DNA from: Siphonodentalium dalli
Taxonomy: Eukaryota; Mollusca; Scaphopoda; Gadilida; Siphonodentaliidae
NCBI GenBank assembly: GCA_032622095.1
Contig: CP136061.1
Location: 214,178,373 to 214,242,372, forward strand
Length of the DNA stretch: 64,000 nucleotides
Reading direction: 5' to 3'
Positions within the stretch are counted from its first letter, which is position 1. The number at the start of each line of letters is the position of its first letter. The notes under the pieces are model-generated. The model searched no databases, had not been told where the DNA came from, and worked only from the letters and a program-made list of their open reading frames with translations. This document shows positions 22,297 to 35,301 of this stretch, in pieces. Made by a program: the position numbers and the translations under genes.

Positions 22297-23256
22297 CTGA
22301 TAAGGGTACATTGCGTACTTGCATGACATTGATAAGGGTTCATTGCGTACTTGCATGACACTGATAAGGGTTCACTGCGTACTTGCATGACATTGATAAG
22401 GGTTCATTGCGTACTTGCATGACATTGATAAGGGTTCATTGCGTACTTGCATGACATTGATAAGGGTTAATTGCGTACTTGCATGACATTGATAGGGTTC
22501 ATTGCGTACTTGCATGACATTGATAAGGGTTCATTGCGTACTTGCATGACATTGATAAGGGTTCATTGCGTATTTGCATGACATTGATAAGGGTTCATTG
22601 CTTACTTGCATGACATTGATAAGGGTTCATTGCTTACTTGCATGACATTGATAATGGTTCATTGCGTACTTGCATGGCATTGACAAGGGTTCATTGCGTA
22701 CTTGCATGACATTGATAAGGGTTCATTGCGTACTTGCATGACATTGATAAGGGTTCATTGCGTACTTGCATGCCATCGATAAGGGTTCATTGCGTACTTG
22801 CATGACATCGATAAGGGTTTATTGCGTACTGGCATGACATCGATAAGGATTCATTGCGTACTTGCATGACATCGATAAGGGTTCATTGCGTACTTGCATG
22901 ACATTGATAAGGGTTCATTGCGTATTTGCATGACATTGATAAGGGTTCATTGCTTACTTGCATGACATTGATAAGGGTTCATTGCTTACTTGCATGACAT
23001 TGATAATGGTTCATTGCGTACTTGCATGGCATTGACAAGGGTTCATTGCGTACTTGCATGACATTGATAAGGGTTCATTGCGTACTTGCATGACATTGAT
23101 AAGGGTTCATTGCGTACTTGCATGCCATCGATAAGGGTTCATTGCGTACTTGCATGACATCGATAAGGGTTTATTGCGTACTGGCATGACATCGATAAGG
23201 ATTCATTGCGTACTTGCATGACATCGATAAGGGTTCATTGCGTACTTGCATGACAT
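22297..23256 (+). repeat. 32-bp minisatellite, about 30 units, with 11-mer higher-order repeat
   Basis: The 32-bp unit reads GCATGACATTGATAAGGG then TTCATTGCGTACTT. It runs about 960 bp; one unit is a base short. Variant units (GCGTATTTG, GCTTACTTG, GATAATGG, GGCATTGACAAGG, CCATCGATAAGG, ATCGATAAGGA) occur in the same order in 22568-22919 and again from 22920, so an 11-unit, 352-bp block was duplicated. There are no unique spacers, so this is not CRISPR-like. Confidence 0.95.
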
Positions 23257-23332
23257 GAGCTTTGTGACATCCGACATTTATATCAGTGGACACTGAGGCC
23301 AGATTCTTCATCTCCAGTATAAACCTCAGAGT

Positions 23333-23845
23333 TTAAAGGCACGGGCGGCGTTCGTTGCAGAAATATTCATATTTGTTCAAATCGCCATCAACAGAAGGAA
23401 TATTAAAATATATATAGTTTTGTTCATATGCCAAACATAATCAGCGCGTAAATTGTCGTCAAGACGTACGATGGTGTACGCAAACATGAGCCTGCTCGTG
23501 TTACAGAAGTTTTGCTTCTGTTTATATAACACAGCGCAATTCTATTGGCTAATCACACACAAATGATATAAACGCTCTTTGTTATTTCCATATCAGGAAA
23601 ACAGTAACAAATAACTCTCTTTATGTTTACCATATCCGGATCTAAACAAAGGCCAGGTTCTGTAACGTTTTTTGCTTTTGTTAACATAACAAAGAGAAAA
23701 AAACATTTGACCATAACATACTGTTTATGCCATATTTCTGTATTGGTATAAGAACAAAGTCGGTCTATATTTTACTATTATTTCTGTTTATGGCGGTTTT
23801 TGATGGAACTGAATATACCCACCACTAACGCCATCGTATCTTTAA
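23333..23845. mobile_element. TTAA MITE (Kolobok/T2-like), copy 1
   Basis: Target duplications TTAA lie at 23333-23336 and 23842-23845. The element of 505 bp starts AGGCACGGGCGGCG; the other end, complemented, starts AGATACGATGGCG. It aligns along its length with 27664-28166. TTAA sites plus AGG termini recall the Xenopus T2/Kolobok group (TTAAAGG); piggyBac also uses TTAA. It is precisely absent from the paralogous site at 18217-18222. Confidence 0.8.
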
Positions 23846-23963
23846 ATCGGATTTTTTAGCTACATTGACGGCGCCGCCAACCCGGTCTAAGAGGACGTTT
23901 GTGGTCGTTCAGATGCTAGCTATTATGGCGAGATGAGCATGCAGTCAAACTACCCTGTTACCA

Positions 23964-24496
23964 TGTTACCAATGTTCTCGCTGTGCCGAGAAATATGTTG
24001 GCCATTTTTTTGGCCAATTCTAATTTATTTTTGGCCAAATTAAAACCTTTGGCCAAATTAAGTACTCATTTTCTTGTCTCACAATTAATTAATATTTTTT
24101 GTTTTATTTAACATCTAACATTCTGTATAATGATGTCCATACCTTCAAATACCATGTCTTGTATTCTTTAATCCCACCATTGTTACTTGCCAATATACCA
24201 CTACCAACCATCCACCATTCAGTCGTATGACAGATATAGGATTCATTAGTGTTAATCCTCATTACTGTTTTGTTGCATTTGGTGGTCCATTATTCGACAG
24301 TGGACTGCCGTGAGTGCATTTTGTTGCCCATTAAGCTGTATCACCTAATCAGTTAGCTGATGATATACTATAAACATGACTCTCATGTTGCTCCAGTTAT
24401 AAAATAAATTGGCCAAATAGAATTTGTGTTTGGCCATTTTCGAAAATAAAATAAATGGTCAGTGGCCACTTTGGCCTATGAGTGTGAATCCTGCCA
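23964..24496. mobile_element. TGGCCA-rich insertion, about 530 bp
   Basis: The paralogous segment at 18255-18270 reads straight through (GGTTACCAGGCGGAC), while here GTTACCA and CCAGGTGGAC are separated by about 530 bp. The insert has TTGGCCATTTTTTTGGCC and TTGGCCAAATTAA near the left and TTGGCCAAATAG, TTTGGCCA, GTGGCCACTTTGGCC near the right, partly inverted. Ends and superfamily are not determined. Confidence 0.6.
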
Positions 24497-24599
24497 GGTG
24501 GACAACAGGCAAACCGGTATGCTTATAATATTGTCAATCCCTCAGCGCTAACAACTGCATAGTTATAGTGTGTATTGCATACTTGACATGATCTTTGTT

Positions 24600-25496
24600 A
24601 CCTCCAAAATCTCTATTCAATTGAAACTGTCCAAAGGAAACGTTCATTAAATTTGAAGAAAAAAAAATAATAGCTCAACAATGCGCTATCACAATCCCCA
24701 GTCAGCTCAATATGTATTATTGTTCAATCAGTGAATGTGATCTGAAGCCAACTTGTATCTCGAAGACCAGAGGTTAATCCACACATGTGCTGACTGCCAG
24801 CCAAACCCAATCAATCTTCAAGTCATTTATTAATAACAACAAGCCAAATTAAAAAAAAGGAGCAAACCCAGTGGGCAGGAAATAGTGTGGTCGTAATGGA
24901 GTCACACCAGCAAGAAATTGCTAAATTATCAAATCTGCTATCATTCGAAAGAGGAGACCTTTGTCAACAATACTATGAAAAGTCCGCAAAAATCCGCTTT
25001 GGAAAAACTTTGTTGTCCAAGATGGGGTCCATAAGGTTTGTCTGCGTTACATTAGTTCTCGAAATCAGTCATAATATGGTATATTGTGACATAGAAAGCA
25101 CAGAGTGATGTCAGTTTGTGTTAACTAAGAGTACAGGCGAGAATGGAGTGCCAGACATAAAATAGTACAATCGCATCCATGAAATGGCTGTCAAAATGGC
25201 CGCAGCTCCAAGACTTTCCACAACGAAATCAACATATTGGATAACCACACGGGAGTGACAATACGTAAGGTTAATATATATGTATGTTAGTATCATTGGG
25301 CATAATTATTAATTTCGAATGTAACGCAGAATCTGAATTTGCGGTACAAATACTAGTTACAGTTTCGCTATTTTCAAAACTTTCCGTGATAACAAACCAT
25401 ACACATATGCTTTAGTGTGTATTATACTGTAATGGAACTATCATCTCTCCAATGAGTTAGCACATAATCTCACCAGATCACACAGACGGTACAGTG
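24600..25496. other. No gene supported
   Basis: A 73-codon plus-strand frame at 24887-25108 has no recognisable family or splice context. No repeat was noted. Confidence 0.4.
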
Positions 25497-25563
25497 AGAG
25501 CTTTCCGATGAATGGCAACAAGCCATATTTCCGACAAAATCCTGAAAAATTACCCATAATTCT
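25497..25563. repeat. Third copy (first half) of the 7547 repeat
   Basis: GCTTTCCGATGAATGGCAAC and the next 45 bases match 7547-7616 with a few substitutions, then similarity stops at the same point where the 10531 copy begins. Confidence 0.7.
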
Positions 25564-27663
25564 GCTGTGGTTAAGGAGTCGATTATTTAGGGCATATGTA
25601 AAACAAATGTTCATGCTGTTACCAAATTGGTTTCTTGATGGAGCATTTTGTTAAAATTCCTTCAGTCGGCACTTTACAACTTTATCACGCAATGCACAAT
25701 ATTCGTTGTCAGTGTCTTTTTGTTTAGAACTATCTTATAGTACCACCCACGTAATTGTGTGATTATCAGGTGGTCTGCGTTTAAAGCTGCTTTTTGAAGC
25801 TTCCATTCACTCAATTCAGCCACGTATTGTTGTGTATACAGCCGAATTATGTAACATTAAGGAGAATGGGTAAACACGTTGAAGCGGTAGTGCCGGTCCT
25901 GTATATGTGGCTTTGGTGAATATAAGCAAATTTAATTTTCAGATATACAGTCTCTGCCGCAGATTATGTAGGCATTTGTGGTCTGTTTAAATTTATTGAA
26001 CATAGTCTATGTTACTCATTTGTGTTTTTGTAATTGCTTTGATGTTTGATGTCAAAATAAAAGATGATCCATCAAATTCGTTATACTATTCTGAGTACAT
26101 AATACTTCTGATTCTAGAAAAGGCATTCATGGTAAATACAACCTAGCTGTTTAATTACAATTCTATTCCACTACTCAAGATGAAGAAGTGCAAACCAAAC
26201 CGTGTTATTTGTCCGCGTCTGGGCGCCCAGTACTCCAGATTTAATCATTTTATGAGACCCTGCTTTCACATGCTCTATCGTGAGATACATCAGAGATATG
26301 AACATAAGTTTTTTTTATACTTTGCAATCATTATTTCTCGTGAAATTGGAGCGTGTGTGAAGGATTATAACTAATCATTTTGTACAAAAGGTACATTTCG
26401 GGTTATTTTTCTAATTTTGGCGGCCATTTTTGGATAGACATTTCACATATATGATCTACAGGTATTCATTGTTTGTGTGCATTGCAATGTAGTACTAATT
26501 TGCTGTTATAATTGGTGCATCTGCCGCAGAAATCCAGCCTTTTCAGATACCGACAGCCATCTTGGACGCTATGTTGTATTGGGAATTTTCACCAAAGCGG
26601 ATTTCTGTGGATTTTTTTCATTCTGTTCTATGGTATCTCCTGTGTCGAATGATACCAATTACTAAAATGTACATATTGGTCCCGGTTCGGACCTGTTTGT
26701 TGCCAGAATTACCCACTAAAAGACAGTAAGGCTTCCATATTTCAGTCAGCTGAATAAGCCTTAAATATTAACATCTAGCACTGTTTCAATCACAAATGAT
26801 TAATGCCTTATTATTTGGGATATCGGTTTATGTTCAATAGTTAATACATGTATCTAGAATCATTGTCCATCGAAGCTCCAGCCACGATCCAACAGGTACA
26901 AAGCAAGAATCTCGCTATTTATTTTGGCTGAAAAGGTTATAATGAAATACAATAAAAACATTGTTTGTACCAACACACTGACTGTCACTGTATAGACTAG
27001 AATGTGATATGAATAAGTTGTAATCACCTGCAAATGACCGCAGTTATACTAACCTGAACTCAAAATCGTACGAGCCGTGTGTACATTAATTTGCATCAAC
27101 GATCAATCAATCCACAAAATCAATCCTGCACCATATGGTTCGGTGCGGATCCTTTCATCTTGAGGTAACTATTCTGAATCTAAGAACATTTGTCCTAGCT
27201 TTGAAAAACCTCGCAGTGCATGGTTAAGTTGGACACGTGGCTATGTGACGTGCTAGTGTATCACGTACGTCACATGGTCACTTTAAGACACCGGGGTTCG
27301 TATTCACCAACTGGGAGTTTATATATAGTCTAGGTAGTTTAAATTTATACCGGGCGAGGATAAATGCGAATCTATCTGTGGTCGTCGATCGGATAGACAT
27401 CGCCGCTGTAATGCTGCATCGGATCATCAAATCAAATGGAAATGACTATTGTTGATCGCCGGAGACAAACTATGCGCATATCAGTTAATGTTTAGTTCAT
27501 TTCAATCAGGAGAAACCATGAGGAAGGTCGTGGTGCAATATATTCTTCAAAATTCATTACGCAGACAAATGAATCTAGACACATGGATAAACTATTGCAC
27601 AGAAACCGATATCCCCAAAAAATAATATGACATTAAACATTTTGATAGAAACAGTTATAGCTG
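25564..27663. other. No feature seen
   Basis: AT-rich non-coding sequence; no supported gene or clear repeat. Confidence 0.45.
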
Positions 27664-28166
27664 TTAAAGGCACGTGAGGCCTTAGTTGTCGAAAATATTC
27701 ATATTTGTTCTAAGCACCGTAAACAGAAAAACATTAAAACACATACAGTTTCGTTCATATATACCATGACCATCACGTCAACAGCATGTTATCATAAAGA
27801 CCTACTATATTTTACCTAAGCAAGCGCCTGATTGTGTTACAGAAGACAGCACAATACTACTGGCTAATCACACACAAATGGCATAAACGCTCTTTATTAG
27901 TTCCATATCAGGAATTCACCAACAACGAACGCTCTTTATGTTTACCATCATAATATAAACAAACACCAGAAAAGTAACTTTTTATGCTTCTGTTTACATA
28001 ACAATGGTCAAACATTTGACAATAACATACTGTTATATGCGATATTTCTTATTTGTATACGGACAAAGTCTGTCTACATTTTGATGTTCTTTCTGTTTGT
28101 GGCGGTTTTTGACGGGTGGAAATATTTTCACAGGATACCCACCGCCAAGGCCAACCGTACCTTTAA
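27664..28166. mobile_element. TTAA MITE (Kolobok/T2-like), copy 2
   Basis: TTAA lies at 27664-27667 and 28163-28166 around a 495-bp element with ends AGGCACGTGAGGCC and the complement of AGGTACGGTTGGCC. Shared internal blocks with copy 1 include CTGGCTAATCACACACAAATG (copy 1: TTGGCTAATCACACACAAATG), TAAACGCTCTTT, CATTTGAC and GGCGGTTTTTGA. Confidence 0.8.
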
Positions 28167-29555
28167 GGTTTGTTCAACTGACTATGAAATATCGAAACTT
28201 CATATAATGTGATTATGTGAACCACGAACACAAACTTTCGGTCGGTCAAAACCAATGACTCCAATATATCTGCAAGTCATTCCTTATAATCAAATACTCT
28301 ATCACCATAAGTTTTCAAATTTGTTAATGAAATATCCATTAGAGCTTGTGTCTTTGACCTCAAAATAATATCGACGACAGTGTTTGTGTAAAAAAAAAAA
28401 CGCGCAAATTGTATTCGGTGATTATTCGCGATTTATTCGTGAGGTGGTATCTAAATCACTTCCTCCTATAATGAAAAAAATGGCCAATTTGATAGATTGT
28501 GTCAATCATATCGCCGATAGTGTTTGTATTAAACGCTAGAGAAGGCACATTGTGCCTTCAGCCGCTACGAAATGAACTATCCGGTTTATACAATAAACCA
28601 AGTTGGTGAATACGAGCCCCGTTCTTATCACGTGACCCATAACAGCTGGGTCAGATGAGTTATATTCTTTCAGCTAACTTTAATTTTATCATTCCTAAAT
28701 ACCAATGACTGGCTAAGATAACAGCTAGACTAGACGCCCCCATTGGCTGAAGTACTGTCCATTAAAATGGCACGGTAATTAGTTGTAGACTGCATATGGT
28801 ACATTGCTTGTAACTTATTTTCTTTGTTTTAAATATTTTTTTATAATTATTCACAATAGCTTTTTCGCCTTTGTTACTTCATCTTTGCGAACGTCGAGTC
28901 ATTCATAAGAAAACGTGTGAATGAGGACTACTTGGATACTCTAGTGGGTTATCTGCCCCTTCCACACTCTATAAATATCCGCAATGGCTGGTGTCGGAGG
29001 CTCCAGACAACAAATCAATCGCTATTTATGTATTGTAGCACGGTTTTGAATTATGCCCTCCATGATGTATATGAGATTATTACTCAATTATTTCTGTCTG
29101 CCAGAAAATTTAAGACAACAATACATCAAATAGATAAAATTCGGTTGTATTTATAGTACTTATATACATATCAGATTGATTTATTGGGGCACGGACTCAG
29201 TATTAGTGTTCATTTCTTCAATATAATTGCTTCAGTGAGCGTGAACAAAACCATCATTTATTTCATTTAGGACATGTATCGATCGGAAACACTCATTGAG
29301 ATGTCGATCAACTCAGATAAAGATTGAAAATCTGTCCCGATTTTCACCTATTAGATCTTTGGAATAGCGCTGTACAAACATGATCCAGTATTAGTATTAT
29401 TATATGTACTTCCCAGTGAGTCATGACATCTCATGATAATGACAAATATAGAGACTCTCCGGTAACCCACAAGATCAACAATGTATACAGAGTCGGCTGA
29501 AAATTTGGCAACCCATGTAGCAACAACACGTGGAATAATGTTGGAAATATCAAGC
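28167..29555. other. No feature seen
   Basis: Non-coding, AT-rich; no gene or repeat could be supported. Confidence 0.45.
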
Positions 29556-29913
29556 TTAAAGGGTACTGTACACTGAATTTGGCCATTTTTGGGACCATCT
29601 CCTTTTATACTCAAACGAATATATATGTGCAACAAATGAATGAATTTGAGCCATGAATTAGTGGCAAAAACGCTCATTTACCATATAAACGATACAAACA
29701 CCATGGTAATTGCAATGAAAATGAATTTATGACTCCAGCCATAAATTCATTTTCATTATAATTACCATGTTTTTTGCTTTGTTCATAGAGCACATGAGTG
29801 TATTTTGCACTAATCCATGGCTCAAATTCATTCATTTTTGTTGCAAATATTTTGTTGAGTTAAAAAGGAGATGTTCCCATAAATAGCCGTATTTAGTGTA
29901 CAGTAACCTTTAA
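29556..29913. mobile_element. Near-palindromic TTAA MITE, 350 bp
   Basis: TTAA target duplications lie at 29556-29559 and 29910-29913. TIRs are AGGGTACTGTACACT and the complement of AGGTTACTGTACACT. The arms pair nearly to the centre (about 29740), through GGGACCATCTCC, GCCATGAATTAGTG and AATTACCATG. The whole transcript could fold as one hairpin. Confidence 0.85.
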
Positions 29914-30029
29914 ATACTAGAATAATTATGTTTTATTATAATTAATACTCATATAAAATGGCAGCCACTACGTGAAAGTCTACAAATATAGTATGCATGC
30001 ATTCTGAAGGGATCAGGCGCGAAAACACC

Positions 30030-30240
30030 ATTTTTGCACTGTAAATAACACACCGTAATTTTTACAGTAGAATACCGGCAGCTCAGTTGCCAGTATTCTA
30101 CCGTATAATTGACAGTACACCGTATATTTTACTACCGTATATTTATACAACAATACCGTCAAATATACAGTACATCGTATATTCCACTACCGTATAATTA
30201 TACAATTATACCGTCAAATATAGAGAACTCCGTATTGTCC
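30030..30240. repeat. ACCGTATA-rich repeat with a duplicated ~62-bp unit
   Basis: At least eight ACCGT/ACGGT cores occur. A unit with CAGTACACCGTATATT, TACCGTATATTTATACAA and ATACCGTCAAATAT is repeated (30111-30170, 30171-30225). A hairpin TAGAATACCGGC / GCCAGTATTCTA sits at 30070-30107. It resembles the ACGGT-rich termini of copies B and C. Confidence 0.6.
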
Positions 30241-30664
30241 ACATGTTCACTGGTTGATTGTAATTTGGTCGTCAAGGGCGTAATGACTAAAATTTGAATA
30301 ATAACATAGCAGCTACCATGATTTAGAACAATGAGCAATAAATTATTCAACACAAAACCTTGACAAACAGACTAAGAACAACCCAACAACTGTTTTTTTC
30401 CCAACGATTGAAATAGCGTCTGGCTGGATACTTCTTATTTGATTGTTTTTGGTGATGAATGGTCGGGGAGCGTTTCCTTCTTATCATGAGCGACAAAGAT
30501 TAATCGAACCAGTGGAAATCGTCAACACTAAATCTATCTCACGACTCCTGACTTCGAATATGTCATATAATTATGTATGCATAAAATCATGTTGTTCTCA
30601 ACGATATAGAAATGAGAATATGAAATTGTATCTCTTATGTCAACTGTGATATTCATTTTATAGA

Positions 30665-31442
30665 TAAGGGTGGATACACACATGCATGTAGTTTCTGTAT
30701 GTAAAATACATGTATTTTACATGGCCACACCAATAATTGACAACATTAATCACCCGAGCGCGAGCAGTTCATTGTTGACAGGCCAGACAAGTGAGTAGTG
30801 ATAAGCGAAGTCAAACTGTTTGCTATCAGGACATTTAAGGCCAGTCAAAAACATGTGTTCTCTTACGGATGCGGAAATTAGTCAAGTATGTGTGATATCT
30901 GGCATTTTATTAATGCACGAACACCAGAAGCATATACAGGCTTGATATAGAACATTTTCGACCATGATGCTTGTTTGGCGTGGGGTCCCGAAAACTTCAA
31001 ATCGCTAAGGGACTTAGTTGAATGTATCGGTCGGAATAATCTGGGCAAGAAGGTACAATTTAATGTTTTACTTAAATGGCTCAGAGTTAGCCACCCCCGC
31101 CTGGTAACTTTCGGGATCAGATATATCCCCAAGTCCGGGATCATATATAGCCCCTGCTTCGGGGGAAATACAGTGATCCACCACTGCTATAAATATCAAG
31201 AGAGGACTGGTAATTATTTAAATAGAACGTCCACCATATGGGTTAGCCCACGAACAATTATTTTAAGTGGCCTGGCGACTCGGTCCAAGATAGCCCCTTC
31301 TCTACATTCCGACTTAATTTGAACTAGAACTCAGTGCGGTCATCACGTCGGCAATGTTTGGGTTGTCAGTGGACATGATCCATGTAAAACGCAAAATACA
31401 CGATAATTACAGAGATTATATGCATGTGTGTATCCACCCTAA
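30665..31442. mobile_element. DNA transposon, TAAGGGTGGATACACAC family, short copy
   Basis: Inverted ends: TAAGGGTGGATACACACATG (30665) and the complement of TTAGGGTGGATACACACATG (ending 31442), followed by TTTTACATGG-type blocks. The left ~180 bp also matches the complement of the right end of the 46697-48813 element. No transposase is visible in the 778-bp element. Target duplication uncertain. Confidence 0.7.
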
Positions 31443-34400
31443 TACATGTATATAGATAATACAGGTATATATTTTTTGTTTGAATACCGAAATATCTCAT
31501 GAGTGGCTGAAAATTCGACATTTCTTCCCAGACACGAATGAGATGTTTCAGGTAACGTATGTTTAAACAAACAACTGTAAGTATTCTGTGTATAAAATGC
31601 GTCTTATAAATGTTCAACGTTGCCAAATTATGCGGCACTTTTGATAGTACAACACATTGAACAATATAGTCCAAGAGAAAGAGTACGATATGTACTGGGT
31701 GTGTCCATTCGAGCTCTCGTAAATCGCCGGCAAGCTATATACACAGGCGGAGGTCTGTAAAAAGAATTCCAGGGACCCACCATTGGGAACTTATCACCCC
31801 TTTTTCTATATTTTTTCCATTTATAACTGCCATTTTAAATGGAATAACACCCAACCTGTGATTGCTGACAATTGGAATATTTAGAAAATATCAGTGATAA
31901 GACTATCTGATGCAGATATACAGCTATATTTCTCTGTTAACCGGGCACCGGATATATTTGTCAGCGGATACCTGCTTGTATTAGGTGATTTTGCTAATTT
32001 GGAGCTAAAATTGTTATTCAAATTGAATGGTACACCTTTGATGTTTTCGAACGATACATGTATATATATAGTAACAATTATTTTCATAAAAACCCACGGT
32101 GGCCGCATCTGTGATTGTTCTATCTTCTGTTTTTTATATACTTTCAAAGTGGAATAGAACATGTATATTTTGTGCATCTGAATGTATTTGGCCACCCTTA
32201 TTTTGATGGCCAATGGGTGAATATGTAGACAGAGTATTCTACCCTGTTCTATTCTGCTATAGAAAAATTATTGATTATACATGCACCTGGCTGTGTATCA
32301 CTACTGGCATAAGGCATTGAACACATTCATCGATCTGCAGCAATTTGATCATTACAGCGTGGAGCGTATCTAGTTATCTCAGGATAACCGAGATCATGTT
32401 CTTCTATATTAACAGGATATGATACAATTTAAGTTTTATATAATAGGAAAATATATCTTGTTGATAAATATTTATCCAGTTAATAATAAATTATTCCCTC
32501 AAAACTGATGCTATTTTCCATGTTATCGAACTGTACCAAACATACTGGAATAGACTTAAGACCTGAGTTCAATCTAAAGCAATTTAAAGCGCCTCAGTAT
32601 TGCAACATATATACATGTATATATTCACCCTCCCAGCAAAATGGTGTTATTTATGCTGCTGAACAATAGAACAGTCTCAGTGTTTTTAAATAATTAGGAA
32701 AAAACCCATCAGGACAAAATGTGCAAGCACCGGAAAACTATTTTTTTCTGGACTCCAGACCTCACACCAATCCGGCCCTGTGTATGGAATTTTTCGTCAG
32801 ACCACCGCCCCCGATATACAGTGAAATATCGAAAGCTACAGTGAAATAACGAAATCGTATTGCATTGTGGCTTCTAAGATGTACATATTCGACGATCTAC
32901 ATTTCGGTAATGTTCTGCTATTTTGTATAGGCAATCGTATAATAAAAATGATTATCATGTTGAGATATTGGCAGATACCGATTCTATTTCCAGACATACA
33001 TGTACTATTTATGTGTGTCTCGTGTGAAATTTGAATTTTCGAAGACCACCGACGGATAGCGAGTGTGGGCTACACTAGCTAGCTACATGATGATAGCGTG
33101 GGGTGGTGCTTAAATAAGCTCGAAATTTTTTAATTTTAATATGCACTCGCTGTTGCAATCAAACTTTTTTTTTATGAAAAGTATTATAGTACAAACACTT
33201 TAAGACAGAATTGAGTGATTTAAGTCAAAGAGGAATCAATATATATGTCGATATATATTTACTATCGGCCTTGGTAAGTGCATGGTCCTATGGAGTCAAT
33301 TTTGGATAACCATTCTGAAACGAACGATGCCCATTGTGACCCAAACGCAGTGCTTTAAATTGACGTTATCGAGATCCACTAGCTACAAGTACATGTAAAT
33401 CTTCAGAACATATCTCTTGAGCTGAGATTCATTCCCATTGGTTCACTATTTCCGACTATATACTATATCCCCATGATGGATCACGTGGTCAATCAGCTGA
33501 TCGGTGCATCCGAGTCGATAGATTAGGTGTTCCCATCTGGAAATAGAGATACGTATATAAAAGTCGTCCAGTGTTGGCGCAGGCTGTTGATGTATGCAAT
33601 GTCAATGTACATAGTATCGACCGATTCGACTGGCATATCAGGTAATGAAATAGAAAAACTTGTGGATGAACCGAGTCCACTTTTTTCACGATGAGGTGAT
33701 AATTTATTTCACATCAATTAGACCTTCCGCGACTAGGCATAATTATGAGGTCAGTGTATACTTAATTCGTGTATTTATTGTGTATTTATTTTCTAAATAG
33801 GACAAATGTTAAATTTCCTGGCTTGATTTAAAGATTATAAGTATTTTTCAAACATGCGCTAAATTATGGGCAACGACGTGCCGTACACATTTATTATATG
33901 TTAACCATAAGTATACCACTCCGTATAATGATCATGCAGCACAACAAATTTTAACGTATGTGAACAACCTGAATATAGGACAGCAATTTGATTCGACTCG
34001 AGACTTTTGTCTAGTTACACGTTCGTTGGCAATAGCCAGGTTCAGACACATGTACTTGTAGCATGTTGTTGCTATGGATATACATTTGGCGGGAAATGTC
34101 ATGTGATTTTACGACGCCAAATCTACACGTTTTTGAGATATCGGCCCGACTTGTAGCAGACCTTGAAACAATAAGCCGGTGGTATACAGACAAACTGTCC
34201 ACAGTGTGACTACCATCGATAAATTTACATGTAATTGGCTTCATTCAAAACAGTATATTAACGCGCAGACACATTGTATGTATGCATAGCGTTGATCGCT
34301 CATTCGGTAATAGATTGAATTGTTTCTCTTTGCTATATACAATTTTTGCAATGCTGTTTGACATGTTTGACACAAAACTTCTGAACGGTTAGCCCGTTGT

Positions 34401-34512
34401 ATATACGTGTATAGGCAGAATGGTCAAGTGAGTCAGGTGACTGTCGTTGGCAACCACAACACACGTTACAAGTTACACTTACGTGTAGCTGAACCTGGAT
34501 AATGACTTGCAA
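31443..34512. other. No feature seen
   Basis: About 3 kb of AT-rich DNA. No gene or RNA is supported, and I could not find the missing last exon of the AMDHD1-like gene here. Confidence 0.4.
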
Positions 34513-34652
34513 TTACAAGTACAATTTAACGGAGACTGTGTTCAACACATCTACCAATCATGGATCATTAGCGGACAGGAAGCTCCCCAATGTCTGTATT
34601 ATTGACGCTCAGAGGTGAGCCAATGATTATTACGGGGCTTCTCAATTAGTTA
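34513..34652 (+). repeat. Left arm of inverted repeat carrying an exon fragment
   Basis: TTACAAGTACAATTTAACGG to TTCTCAATTAGTT pairs in inverse orientation with 35302-35442. Both arms include part of the AMDHD1-like third exon, its splice donor, and about 35 bp beyond, with TGATTATTACGGGGCTT. Confidence 0.85.
34531..34614 (+). pseudogene. Partial AMDHD1 exon copy, plus strand
   Basis: On the plus strand, opposite to the gene, this fragment reads in frame NHGSLADRKLPNVCIIDAQR and then runs into the splice donor GTGAGC at 34615. It corresponds to the 3' half of the third exon (HGSLVEGKLANVLIIGAPR at 37314-37474). The 5' half of the exon and its acceptor are missing, so it cannot splice as the original does. 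Similarity starts abruptly near 34531. It is a duplicated exon fragment rather than an independent gene. Its arm partner lies at 35341-35422. Confidence 0.75.
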
Positions 34653-35301
34653 AAGTTACAAGTTACACGTACGTGTGGCTGCACCTGGCTAATGACTTGT
34701 GAGTGAACTTGTCAAATTGCCATCAGTGACAGGGGGGTTGTGGTGTCTAACCCACTCCCAACTTTTTACAAATGTTTCATTATTTGGAATCATGCCTTTA
34801 TTCAATTTTGGGGATTAAAAGTTAGGAATTTCAACCATACAGGAGGTGTAAAGAAATTTACAACAGTTCGAAAATTTGAGGTACTAGTTGGAAATTTCCA
34901 ACCAAGAGGGGTGCAAATGGAATTTCGCTGACTCGGAAATCACGGTATGCATGGTTCAAGGTGAGGTGCTGATGCTTCTTGTTGTATTTTTAGCTATGTC
35001 TCTACTTTCTATTTCTGTACCCGGATGCCAGGTCAAATATCCACAAAACCCCAGACATACGTGCAATTATATGCACTATTCAGGCATTTAGTGTGTATTC
35101 ATTAATTGGACTCCCATAATATAATTACGGATATCGTGACTCGGTAATAGCAAGAATGTGTTTCATGGATTCCTCATCATTATGACACTCAAATGACGAG
35201 CGAGTTGTTGGATCCCCATCGAAGTGGTCATAGTGACACGATAATGACACTGCATGGGTTTCAATCTCATCAACGGAACAGAAATACACAAATGCAATGA
35301 G

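Noticed and set aside
22297-23256. CRISPR-like periodic 32-bp repeat
   Set aside because: The repeat is contiguous with no unique spacers and the genome is eukaryotic; it is a minisatellite.
24887-25108. 73-codon frame resembling a soluble protein segment
   Set aside because: No family, no splice-site context and no repeat support; could be chance.
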